This document shows, one piece after another, positions 1 through 7,206 of a stretch of DNA of 64,000 nucleotides (position 1 is its first letter; each line of letters opens with the position of its first letter). A program made the translations under genes and the position numbers. The stretch spans positions 85,612 to 149,611 of the forward strand of contig DKUN01000017.1 of assembly GCA_002490725.1 (NCBI GenBank), written 5' to 3'. A model generated the notes under the pieces. The model searched no databases. It was not told where the DNA came from and worked only from the letters and a program-made list of their open reading frames with translations. This DNA comes from Porphyromonadaceae bacterium UBA7203 (GTDB lineage Bacteria; Bacteroidota; Bacteroidia; Bacteroidales; Muribaculaceae).

Positions 1-2
1 GC

Positions 3-1577
3 CAGAATTCGACCTATCCGGGAGCGAAGTCCGACCTGTTCCGTAACTTCAACGACGGCATGTCGATTTTTGCATTTATCGGCCACGGCTCGCCTAACGC
101 TCTCGGCTCAAAAAACATAATTCAGCCGCTCGACTTCCGCGACCGCTTCTATCTGCGCCGTTTGCCATTTTTCTACGCGGCCACATGCTCGTTTCTCAAG
201 TGGGACACCGACATAACCTCGCAGGCCGAGGCGCTGATGTTTCAGCGCGACGGCGGCATAATAGGCTGCATATCGGCGCTCCGTCCGGTCTATATCAGCG
301 CCAACGGCGATTTGTCGGCGTCGTTCGGGCGCGCGCTCGGCGGCTATGATGCCGACGGCATGGTGCCTGCTGTGGGCGAGCTTTACCGCCTGGCCAAAAA
401 CGGCGTCAGAGACACCAACAAGCTCCGTTACGTAATGATGGGCGACCCCGCCCTGCGCCTGGCCTTTCCCTCTGACAGGGTGACGCTCGACGCCATTAAC
501 GGCTCTGCCGTCAGCTCTGCCGAGCCCTTTACCATCAAGGCGCGCCAGGAACTGACCCTGACCGGCCGGATTACCGACCCTTCGGGCCGCCTGCTGAGCG
601 ATTTTAACGGCACGGTGACGGCAACGTTCTACGATGCTGACTACTCGACCGTTTCACACGGCTACGGCAAAGGCGAGGAGGTTCCATTCGAACAGCACGG
701 CGACCTCCTTTTCGTGGCAGGCGGGCAGGCTACGGCCGGTGAATATACCATTAACGTGCGCATGCCTCAGAACATAGCTGACAACTACCGGCCGGCAACG
801 ATGAGCCTCTACGCCCAGGCTACCGGCACGGGCGACCTGCGCGAGGCGGCCGGCATCTGTCGCGACCTATATGCGTTCGGCTACGACGAGACGACACCCG
901 ACGACAGTGAGGCTCCGATTATCCACCACATGACGCTCAACAGCGATGACTTCGAGTCAGGCGACGATGTTAACCCCTCGCCTCTGCTCATTGCGCGTCT
1001 GAGCGACAACTCGGGCCTGAACATGTCGACCGCAGGCGTGGGCCAGCGCATGTCGCTGACCATCGACGGCGGCACTACGTTTACCGACCTGGCAAGCTAC
1101 TTCACGCCCGACATGACGCCCTTTGCCGGCAAGGCCAGCGGCACGCTCAGCTATCCTGTCGCCGAGATGCGCGAGGGGGCCCACTCCCTGCGACTTCGTG
1201 TATGGGATATCGACGGCAACTTTACCGACCGTCAGATCGAGTGCAACGTCAGCGCCGCTCTGGCCCCCGAAATCTACGAAGTGTTTACCGACGCCATGCC
1301 CGCGCGCACCGAAGCCCGTTTCTACGTTCGTCATAACCGGCCCGACCAGATTGTCAAAGTGACCGTTAGCGTCTATGACCTGATGGGCCGCAGAGTGTGG
1401 AGCGGCGATGCCGAGGCCCGTTCCGACATGGAAACCTCCTCGCCCCTGGTGTGGGATCTGCGCAACGAGGGCGGCCAGCGGGTGCCCCGCGGCATATATG
1501 TTTATCGCGCCGAACTGACCTCAGCCACGAGCAAGGCCGCCTCGGCGTCAAAGAAACTTGCAGTAGCCAATGAATGA
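3..1577 (+). CDS. porU: Type IX secretion sortase PorU-like peptidase (C25/gingipain family), 3' part only
   Basis: The reading frame is open from the left edge of the window, so the N-terminal part lies outside it. PorU is the outer-membrane-associated cysteine protease that removes C-terminal sorting domains of type IX secretion cargo and attaches the cargo to the cell surface. The catalytic pair of the C25 fold is visible: FIGHGS (His codon near nt 84) and YAATCSF (Cys near nt 186). The tail ends with a FlgD/sorting-like beta domain (VYDLMGRRVW, then PRGIYVYRAEL). It overlaps the next gene by 8 bp and starts a tightly packed plus-strand run. The C25 assignment is firm. The choice of PorU over another C25 protease rests on the overall tail arrangement and is somewhat less sure. 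Confidence 0.82.
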   Translation, partial: QNSTYPGAKSDLFRNFNDGMSIFAFIGHGSPNALGSKNIIQPLDFRDRFYLRRLPFFYAATCSFLKWDTDITSQAEALMFQRDGGIIGCISALRPVYISANGDLSASFGRALGGYDADGMVPAVGELYRLAKNGVRDTNKLRYVMMGDPALRLAFPSDRVTLDAINGSAVSSAEPFTIKARQELTLTGRITDPSGRLLSDFNGTVTATFYDADYSTVSHGYGKGEEVPFEQHGDLLFVAGGQATAGEYTINVRMPQNIADNYRPATMSLYAQATGTGDLREAAGICRDLYAFGYDETTPDDSEAPIIHHMTLNSDDFESGDDVNPSPLLIARLSDNSGLNMSTAGVGQRMSLTIDGGTTFTDLASYFTPDMTPFAGKASGTLSYPVAEMREGAHSLRLRVWDIDGNFTDRQIECNVSAALAPEIYEVFTDAMPARTEARFYVRHNRPDQIVKVTVSVYDLMGRRVWSGDAEARSDMETSSPLVWDLRNEGGQRVPRGIYVYRAELTSATSKAASASKKLAVANE

Positions 1578-2136
1578 GAATAAAAAAGCAGTGACAGTCT
1601 ACTGCGCGTCGAGCCCGGAGGCTCCCGCGCGGTTTATCGACGCCGCACGCGAGCTCGGACGGCTCGCTTCCGAGGCCGGATGGGCCACGGTCAGCGGCGC
1701 AGGCACGCTCGGCCTGATGGGCGCCGTTGTCGACGGCACTCTCAGCGTCGAGGGCGGACGCGCCATTGGCGTGATTCCGCAATTTATGGTTGACCGCGGA
1801 TGGGCCAATCCGCGCATGACCGAACTCCACGTTACCGGTTCTATGGCCGAACGCAAGCAGATGCTTGCCGACCTCGGTTGCGGCGCCATAGCCCTGCCCG
1901 GCGGAATCGGCACGCTCGACGAACTGATGGATCTGCTCACCTGCTGTCAGCTCGGATTGTACACCCGTCCGGTAGTGATTTTGAATGTAGATGGATTCTA
2001 CGATAACCTGATTGCCCAACTCCGCCATGCCGACCGCTGCTCGATGATGCGCCATCTGGGCCTTCCGGGCGACCTTTGGATTGAGGCCGTAACGCCGGCT
2101 CAGGCGCTCGCCGCTGTAATCTCTGCCAATGACTGA
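1570..2136 (+). CDS. LOG-family protein (TIGR00730-type Rossmann fold, nucleoside 5'-monophosphate phosphoribohydrolase)
   Basis: This 188-residue cytoplasmic protein carries the two LOG-family signatures: a glycine-rich loop SGAGTLGLMGAV (about residues 41-52) and PGGIGTLDEL (about residues 109-118). In the family these bind the nucleotide phosphate and hold the catalytic Glu/Arg. Characterised members release a base from nucleoside 5'-monophosphates, as in cytokinin activation; the substrate in gut bacteria is unknown. The length is normal for the family. The ATG start overlaps porU by 8 bp and the stop overlaps the DUF4271 gene by 8 bp, which suggests translational coupling. Family confidence is high; the physiological role is not established. 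Confidence 0.85.
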   Translation: MNENKKAVTVYCASSPEAPARFIDAARELGRLASEAGWATVSGAGTLGLMGAVVDGTLSVEGGRAIGVIPQFMVDRGWANPRMTELHVTGSMAERKQMLADLGCGAIALPGGIGTLDELMDLLTCCQLGLYTRPVVILNVDGFYDNLIAQLRHADRCSMMRHLGLPGDLWIEAVTPAQALAAVISAND

Positions 2137-2806
2137 ACGCCTGGAGCCAATGATTCGTCAGGCCTCGGCGTCGACCGACTCGGGGCTGCTGATAGTGCTG
2201 ACGGTCATCATGGCCGCGGCAATGCTCTGCGCGCCTGTCATCAGGCGCATCGAGGGCAACTACTTTCGCCAGCTCTTCCGCTCGCACCGCGAGGCGCAGC
2301 CGGGCGAAAAGACTCTGGGCGAGCGCCTCGTGGTCAGCCTTGCGTTGCTCCAGACGCTGGTGTTCGAGGCGCTGATGCTATATTGCTGCCTGGGGGCTGA
2401 AGCCATGCCGCCACTGGCGTCGCTTGCGGGCCTGCTGGTGCTGACTGCCGGGCTCTTTGTGGCGCAGATGGCCGCCTATGGCCTGACCGGCTATGCCTTT
2501 GCCTCGGCCGATGAGGCGCACTCCTGGCAAACCGCCGCCTTGCTCATGCAGGCGCTGACAGGCTATCTGCTCGTCATTCCGGCTATGGGCGCTCTGTTTT
2601 ATCCCGATTATCTCGTGCTGTTCGCAACCATCGGAGCTATGGCTTATATTAGTTGCCGAATACCGCTGATTATAAGTGAGTTTAGAATTTTTTACACAAC
2701 TCCTGCCTCGCTATTCTACTTTTTTTTGTATCTTTGCACCTCGGAAATCGTGCCTTTAATAGCCGTGTGGGGACTTTCAGGCATGTTCTCCTCTCTATTT
2801 TGTTGA
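2129..2806 (+). CDS. DUF4271 multi-pass inner-membrane protein
   Basis: This 225-residue protein has five or six hydrophobic segments: near residue 17 (LIVLTVIMAAAMLC), residues 70-92, 95-120, 137-160, around 170, and 195-215. It matches the Bacteroidota-specific DUF4271 family, which is commonly found directly before hemD, as here. It has no catalytic motif and its function is unknown. It overlaps the LOG gene by 8 bp, so it is probably in the same operon. The C-terminal FLYLCTSEI segment is encoded by bases that also form a perfect TATCTTTG promoter box, so the end of this gene probably doubles as the promoter of hemD. Confidence 0.78.
   Translation: MTERLEPMIRQASASTDSGLLIVLTVIMAAAMLCAPVIRRIEGNYFRQLFRSHREAQPGEKTLGERLVVSLALLQTLVFEALMLYCCLGAEAMPPLASLAGLLVLTAGLFVAQMAAYGLTGYAFASADEAHSWQTAALLMQALTGYLLVIPAMGALFYPDYLVLFATIGAMAYISCRIPLIISEFRIFYTTPASLFYFFLYLCTSEIVPLIAVWGLSGMFSSLFC
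2729..2736 (+). promoter_or_regulatory. Intragenic TAnnTTTG (-7) box before hemD
   Basis: TATCTTTG matches the Bacteroidota -7 consensus exactly and lies inside the 3' end of the DUF4271 gene, about 105 bp before the hemD start. The upstream -33 TTTG element is not clear, so promoter activity is inferred. Confidence 0.4.
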
Positions 2807-2840
2807 ACAAGCTACCAGTCAGCTATACTGTCTCTTAGAA

Positions 2841-3617
2841 GTGAAGGAAATAAGGAAAATTCTCATTTCTCAGCCTCGCCCGCAGGTTGAAAAGTCACCA
2901 TATTTTGACATAGAGAAGAAGCGCGGAGTCGAGCTCGTATTCCGCCCGTTTATCAAAGTTGAAGGCCTTACGTCGCGCGAATTTCGCCAGCAGAAAATTT
3001 CATTGACGGACTTTTCGGCTGTGATTTTTACAGCCCGCACCGCCGTTGACCACTTTTTCCGCCTCTGCGACGAGCAGCGCTATCAGGTGCCCGACACCCT
3101 GAAATATTTCTGCTCGTCCGAGAGCATCGGCCTGTATCTGCAGAAGTATATTCCTTTCCGCAAGCGCAAGATTTTTCACTCGCCGACCGGTAAGTTTGAG
3201 GATCTGATTCCTATTCTGCAGAAACACCACAAGGAGAAGTATCTCTTTGCGGTTTCCGACGTGAACAAAGATGTGCTTGCAAACCTCGAAAAGAGCAAGC
3301 TGCAATATACGCGTGCGGTGATGTATCGCACCGTGCCCAACGATTTCGGTCCCGACGAGCCGTACGACTACGATATGCTCGTGTTCTTCTCGCCCGAAGG
3401 CATCAAGGCTCTGCAGAGCAACTTCCCCGACTTCAAGCAGGGCGATATGCACATTGCCACTTTCGGTTCCACCACGGCCAAGGCAGTGCTCGACGCCGGC
3501 CTGCGTCTTGACCTCGACGGCTTCCAGAGCCCTACGAAGTCGATTGCCGCCACCATCGACGCATATATCGCCGAAATCAATGGAGAACCCGAAAACAAGG
3601 AGACACAAACTGCCTAA
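2841..3617 (+). CDS. hemD: Uroporphyrinogen-III synthase
   Basis: This 258-residue HEM4-family enzyme closes and inverts the D ring of hydroxymethylbilane to give uroporphyrinogen III, the branch point of haem and corrinoid synthesis. The fold shows as two similar lobes, with the recognisable segments FTARTAVDHFF, FCSSESIGLYL, VFFSPEGIKAL and IATFGSTTAKAV. Sequence conservation in this family is low, so neighbourhood matters: DUF4271 upstream and rnpA-yidD downstream is a familiar Bacteroidales order. The start used is GTG (KEIRKILIS follows). The stop lies inside rnpA (38-bp overlap). Confidence 0.85.
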   Translation: MKEIRKILISQPRPQVEKSPYFDIEKKRGVELVFRPFIKVEGLTSREFRQQKISLTDFSAVIFTARTAVDHFFRLCDEQRYQVPDTLKYFCSSESIGLYLQKYIPFRKRKIFHSPTGKFEDLIPILQKHHKEKYLFAVSDVNKDVLANLEKSKLQYTRAVMYRTVPNDFGPDEPYDYDMLVFFSPEGIKALQSNFPDFKQGDMHIATFGSTTAKAVLDAGLRLDLDGFQSPTKSIAATIDAYIAEINGEPENKETQTA

Positions 3618-3966
3618 GCAGACGCGCCTTTGCTCCAAAACGGCTATCGACGCGCTCTTCGCCTCAGGCAGGGGCGCGCTCGCTTATCCGCTGCGCGCAA
3701 TCTGCGCCGAGTCTGACAGTCCGGGAGTGAGGTTTTTTGTCTCCATTCCAAAGAAGCGCCTGCGCCACGCCGTTGACCGCGTGACCATGCGCCGGCGCGT
3801 GCGCGAGGCCTACCGTCTGCTCCGTCCTGGCCTGCCCGAGGGACTCAGCCTCAATATAGCTTTTGTTTATGTTGCAGACCGGCTCATTGACTTCGACCGT
3901 GTCAGCAGCGCCGTCGGACGTCTGCTTGAACAGATTACGCCGCGCAATGAAGAGGCTGCTGACTGA
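3580..3966 (+). CDS. rnpA: Ribonuclease P protein component
   Basis: This is a 128-residue basic protein that pairs with the RnpB RNA to trim tRNA 5' leaders. The ATG at 3580 ([14 protein letters not shown]) gives the normal family length; upstream extension only re-reads hemD in another frame. The conserved helix reads [17 protein letters not shown]. In most homologues this segment holds an Arg-Asn-Arg motif, whereas here the Asn position is Val, although the surrounding Arg residues remain. The gene overlaps hemD by 38 bp and yidD by 20 bp, so translation of the three is probably coupled. The usual partner rpmH is not next to it. Confidence 0.9.
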   Translation: MENPKTRRHKLPKQTRLCSKTAIDALFASGRGALAYPLRAICAESDSPGVRFFVSIPKKRLRHAVDRVTMRRRVREAYRLLRPGLPEGLSLNIAFVYVADRLIDFDRVSSAVGRLLEQITPRNEEAAD

Positions 3967-4168
3967 GCTGCTCATTCTTCCCGTCAGGTTTTATCGCGCC
4001 TGCATTTCGCCGCTGACTCCGCCGAGTTGCCGGTTCACTCCGACCTGCTCGCAGTATGCCATCGAGGCGCTGCGCAAGCATGGGCCTGCCAAGGGGCTTT
4101 GGCTTGCTGTCAGGCGTCTGCTGCGCTGTCATCCGTGGGGAGGCAGCGGCTACGACCCTGTTCCGTGA
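3947..4168 (+). CDS. yidD: Membrane protein insertion efficiency factor YidD
   Basis: This 73-residue protein has the full YidD signature: [12 protein letters not shown], then [15 protein letters not shown] and the closing [13 protein letters not shown]. In other bacteria YidD sits on the inner membrane through an amphipathic N-terminus and assists YidC-dependent membrane protein insertion. The start at 3947 gives the family-typical length and overlaps rnpA by 20 bp, the usual rnpA-yidD arrangement. It is the last gene of the plus-strand run. Confidence 0.92.
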   Translation: MKRLLTELLILPVRFYRACISPLTPPSCRFTPTCSQYAIEALRKHGPAKGLWLAVRRLLRCHPWGGSGYDPVP

Positions 4169-4278
4169 GGGCGTGCCGACTATGGCCGAGCCGACGATTG
4201 CCGGCTGTGAAGAATTGCGGCGAAGAGGGCGGCATGAGCATTCTTGGGAATGCCGTAGGAAGCAGAGCCTGAAATGAC

Positions 4279-4353
4279 GGTTTATGAAATAGATGTTGGG
4301 GTTGCCGTAGAGAGATATCTTTAGGCCGCCTCAGGTCATCTATTTCATAAACC
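4279..4353. repeat. 75-nt hairpin with a perfect 17-bp outer stem between convergent genes
   Basis: Positions 4279-4295 and 4337-4353 are perfect reverse complements (GGTTTATGAAATAGATG and its complement). The 41-nt interior can fold further: GGGGTTGCC at 4298-4306 pairs imperfectly with GGCCGCCTC at 4324-4332, and AGATATCT at the tip is itself palindromic. It lies between yidD (plus) and the alpha-galactosidase gene (minus), so it could be a bidirectional terminator. It lacks a clear T-tract and the arms are AT-rich compared with their surroundings, so a decayed palindromic element is an alternative. Nothing else was seen in 4169-4371 apart from a small hairpin at 4238-4253. Confidence 0.6.
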
Positions 4354-4371
4354 TTTGAAATCATTGTATTA

Positions 4372-7179
4372 TTAGAGAATTACCTTGCGGGTCATTGAGC
4401 GTGCGGCGCAGGTCACGTTGACAGTGTAGATGCCACGGCCGGGAACTACTGCGGTAAAGCACTCGGTTGTGCCGTCGCCGTGGGCAACGACCTGGCCCTT
4501 GATGTTGCTGACAATGACGCGCTTGGCGGCGCCTTCAGTGCCGGGCAGGCAGATGGTCAGGCTGTCGCCCGAGGCGCTTACGGTCATGTGGTCGAGAGCC
4601 TTCGATGCGACGACGTCTTCAATGGCGCCCTGACCGTTCTTGTTGGTAAGGCGGTAAACCACAGTGGCGTGCGAGGGCACGGAACCGGTGTCGAAGCTGC
4701 CCTTGACGTCGGCCAGGTCCTCGTGTTTCACCAGGTCGCGACAAACGTAGGTCGCCTCAGTGTCGATGCCGGGAATGCGGCTCAGGTCAATGGTGTAGCT
4801 CTTGGCCGATGCTGTCAGGTTGGTGAGCGAAATCGCTATGTCGCCGTTTTCGCAGTCCTTTGCCATCAGCAGGTAGTCGGCAGCGTCGTGGTAGATGGTT
4901 TGTGCGGCCTGGCCCATGGGGTCCTGGTTAAGGGCAATGAGCTCGGTGTTGGTCATGATGGCGAGGTCTTCCTCGGAAAGGGGCTTGGTCATGTCGTTCG
5001 ACAGGGTGAGGGGTGACGACCACATGCACCATAGAGCCATCTGAGTGCGATATTCGTCTTTGGTCATGCCGGGGCCGGTAGCGCAGAGGTGCGACGAGCT
5101 CTTGCCGGTGCCGTTGATGCCAATACACATCATGTCGGCGTCGTTCCAGCGGTTCACGCCGTTATATGCCCAGATATCCTTGAGAACTTCGATGCTCTGC
5201 ACGATGCCGATGCCGCCGGAGGCGCCAAGCCAGCAGTCGCGGGTGTCGTAAGTGGTGCGCCAGCAAGTGCCGCCGGCCTCGGCGCCCCACTTCCAGGGTT
5301 CGCGCTGGCCCCATTCACACACGTAGAAAATAATGCTGCGGCCCGATGCCTTCAGGGCGTCGCCCATGGCTTTATAGCGGGTGCGTGCTGATTCAACATC
5401 GCCGGGAGCGCCGCAGTAGTCATACTTGAGCAGGTCAACGCCCCATGCGGCATACTGGTTGGCGTCGATTGTTTCGTAGCCCAGCGAGCCGTAAGCGCCG
5501 GCGCATGTGCGGTTGGCGGCGTCGGAGTAGATGCCGAATTTCATGCCCTTGTCATGCACATAGTCGGCGGTGGCCTTCATGCCGTTGGGGAACTTGGAGG
5601 GGTGTTCAACGGGAGTGCCGTCGGCCGCGCGGCTGTCGGCGTGCCAGAGGTCGTCGATGACCAGATAGTTATAGCCGGCGTCGACCAGGCCCTTGTCGAC
5701 CATGGCGTTGGCCACGGTCTGCACAACCGTTTCCGAAATGTTGCCCTCGATGGAGTTCCAGCTGAGCCAGCCCATAAAGGGTGTGGGCTGCTGGAGGTTG
5801 GAGCTCACGGTCAGCGTGACGGGTTCGGTGATGACTTCGCCATCGAGGTTCACGCTGACATTATAGGTGTAGACGCCCTCGGTGTTGATGCGGCCTTCAA
5901 CCAGGTTGCGTTCTTCGTTGAACGTCAGGCCCTCTGGCAGGTCGCTCACGCTGATAACGGCTTCGGGGTTCTGCGAGCGCAGCTTGTGCATGAAGCGCAC
6001 GCCGGGTTGCGAGAAGAGCGTTGTGGCGGCGTCGAGGCCCGGGTTGAGTTCGTCCTCGTTGACGATTTCAGGCGGGTTGGAGTTCTGATACAGGAATTCG
6101 AAGTAGGCATTGGCCACGTCTACGTGGTCACATTCGTTCTGGCCGGCCTTGTCGAACTCGATGATGAGATACTTGTATGAGCCGAGGTCGTTGAGGTCAA
6201 TGGTGACGGGTTCGGCGTCGCTGACGCAGATGGTGCCCGCCATGCGTTCTTCCTCTTCGCCGCCCTGGCTGCGCAGAAGCACGCGATAGTCCACATTGGA
6301 AACGCCGGGACGGTTGTTGACGTTGCTTATAACCTCGTCATCAATTCCGATTACGGCGTGGAAGCGCGGGGTCGAGCCGTTGAGCTTCACAACTATCTTT
6401 GCGTCGGCATGGATGCCAACGCCTGAGCTGTAGCGGCTGCCTTTCATCACGATGCTGTTGCCGTCAATGCTCTTGTCGGCTTTAACCGTGCCCCAGCCGT
6501 TGGTGATGTTGCTGATCTGGAGCGAGCTGAGCGGAATTATCTGCGCGCCGTCGATCTGGGGCGTTTCGGGCAGATTGATGATGCTGCTTTTATCAACGAA
6601 CATGTCGGACGCCGGAATGATTGCCGGCACCGTACCTTCGAAAGTGAAGCGTGCGTCGGCAATGTCGACATGGTCAGCCCAGTTGGCCGTGCCGGGCGAG
6701 AACTCGATTTTCAGATAGGTGTAGGCGCTGAGGTCGTTGATGTCGAGGTCGTAGTGATATGACGTCGTCTGTCGGTTCAGATTGCCTGACGCTATGGTTG
6801 TCGTGGCGTTGATATTGTCGCCATAGGCGGTTACGGTGAAGTCGACGATGCCGTGGTTGTCTTTGTTCAGGTCGGCCTCGTCGTCAACGCCCAGGATTGC
6901 GTGGAACGTCGAAGCGCCGTTAAGCTCCACGACCATTACCGACGGGGCGTGGCTTCCGATGCCGCTTTCGTAGACGGTGCCTTCGATTGTGAGCGGATTG
7001 TTGGCGGTAGACCTATTGAGACGCACTGTTTCGCCTGACAGGCAGGTAATATGTTGCGTCCCTTCGAGTTCCGACAACTGAATGATGTTGTCTCCGGTGG
7101 TGGGCGGAACGGTTACCGCCCATCCTGTAGCGGCGGTCAGGGTGGCCGCAGATGCTAACAAGAGTTTAAACAGATTCAT
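4372..7179 (-). CDS. Secreted GH27 alpha-galactosidase with two NPCBM domains and a sorting-type C-terminus
   Basis: This is a 935-residue exported enzyme. A signal peptide (MNLFKLLLASAATLTAATGWA) is followed by two NPCBM/NEW2-type carbohydrate-binding domains (about residues 30-180 and 210-365), an Ig-like linker, then the GH27 barrel starting at PFMGWLSWNS (about residue 460). The nucleophile motif KYDYC has its Asp at residue 587, and the acid/base region RWNDADMM lies about 90 residues later. It should remove terminal alpha-galactose from glycans or oligosaccharides. The last 80 residues (VIVSNIKGQVV, GRGIYTVNV, MTRKVIL) look like a type A sorting domain of type IX secretion. It follows the DUF4091 gene by 27 bp, so the two are probably co-transcribed. 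Confidence 0.88.
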   Translation of the reverse strand: MNLFKLLLASAATLTAATGWAVTVPPTTGDNIIQLSELEGTQHITCLSGETVRLNRSTANNPLTIEGTVYESGIGSHAPSVMVVELNGASTFHAILGVDDEADLNKDNHGIVDFTVTAYGDNINATTTIASGNLNRQTTSYHYDLDINDLSAYTYLKIEFSPGTANWADHVDIADARFTFEGTVPAIIPASDMFVDKSSIINLPETPQIDGAQIIPLSSLQISNITNGWGTVKADKSIDGNSIVMKGSRYSSGVGIHADAKIVVKLNGSTPRFHAVIGIDDEVISNVNNRPGVSNVDYRVLLRSQGGEEEERMAGTICVSDAEPVTIDLNDLGSYKYLIIEFDKAGQNECDHVDVANAYFEFLYQNSNPPEIVNEDELNPGLDAATTLFSQPGVRFMHKLRSQNPEAVISVSDLPEGLTFNEERNLVEGRINTEGVYTYNVSVNLDGEVITEPVTLTVSSNLQQPTPFMGWLSWNSIEGNISETVVQTVANAMVDKGLVDAGYNYLVIDDLWHADSRAADGTPVEHPSKFPNGMKATADYVHDKGMKFGIYSDAANRTCAGAYGSLGYETIDANQYAAWGVDLLKYDYCGAPGDVESARTRYKAMGDALKASGRSIIFYVCEWGQREPWKWGAEAGGTCWRTTYDTRDCWLGASGGIGIVQSIEVLKDIWAYNGVNRWNDADMMCIGINGTGKSSSHLCATGPGMTKDEYRTQMALWCMWSSPLTLSNDMTKPLSEEDLAIMTNTELIALNQDPMGQAAQTIYHDAADYLLMAKDCENGDIAISLTNLTASAKSYTIDLSRIPGIDTEATYVCRDLVKHEDLADVKGSFDTGSVPSHATVVYRLTNKNGQGAIEDVVASKALDHMTVSASGDSLTICLPGTEGAAKRVIVSNIKGQVVAHGDGTTECFTAVVPGRGIYTVNVTCAARSMTRKVIL

Positions 7180-7206
7180 AAAGAATAAGAGCGTTTGTTA
7201 AGGTAT

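Noticed and set aside
4027..4277. Two 73-81-codon frames over yidD and its downstream region
   Set aside because: They are out-of-frame readings of yidD continued into the hairpin region.
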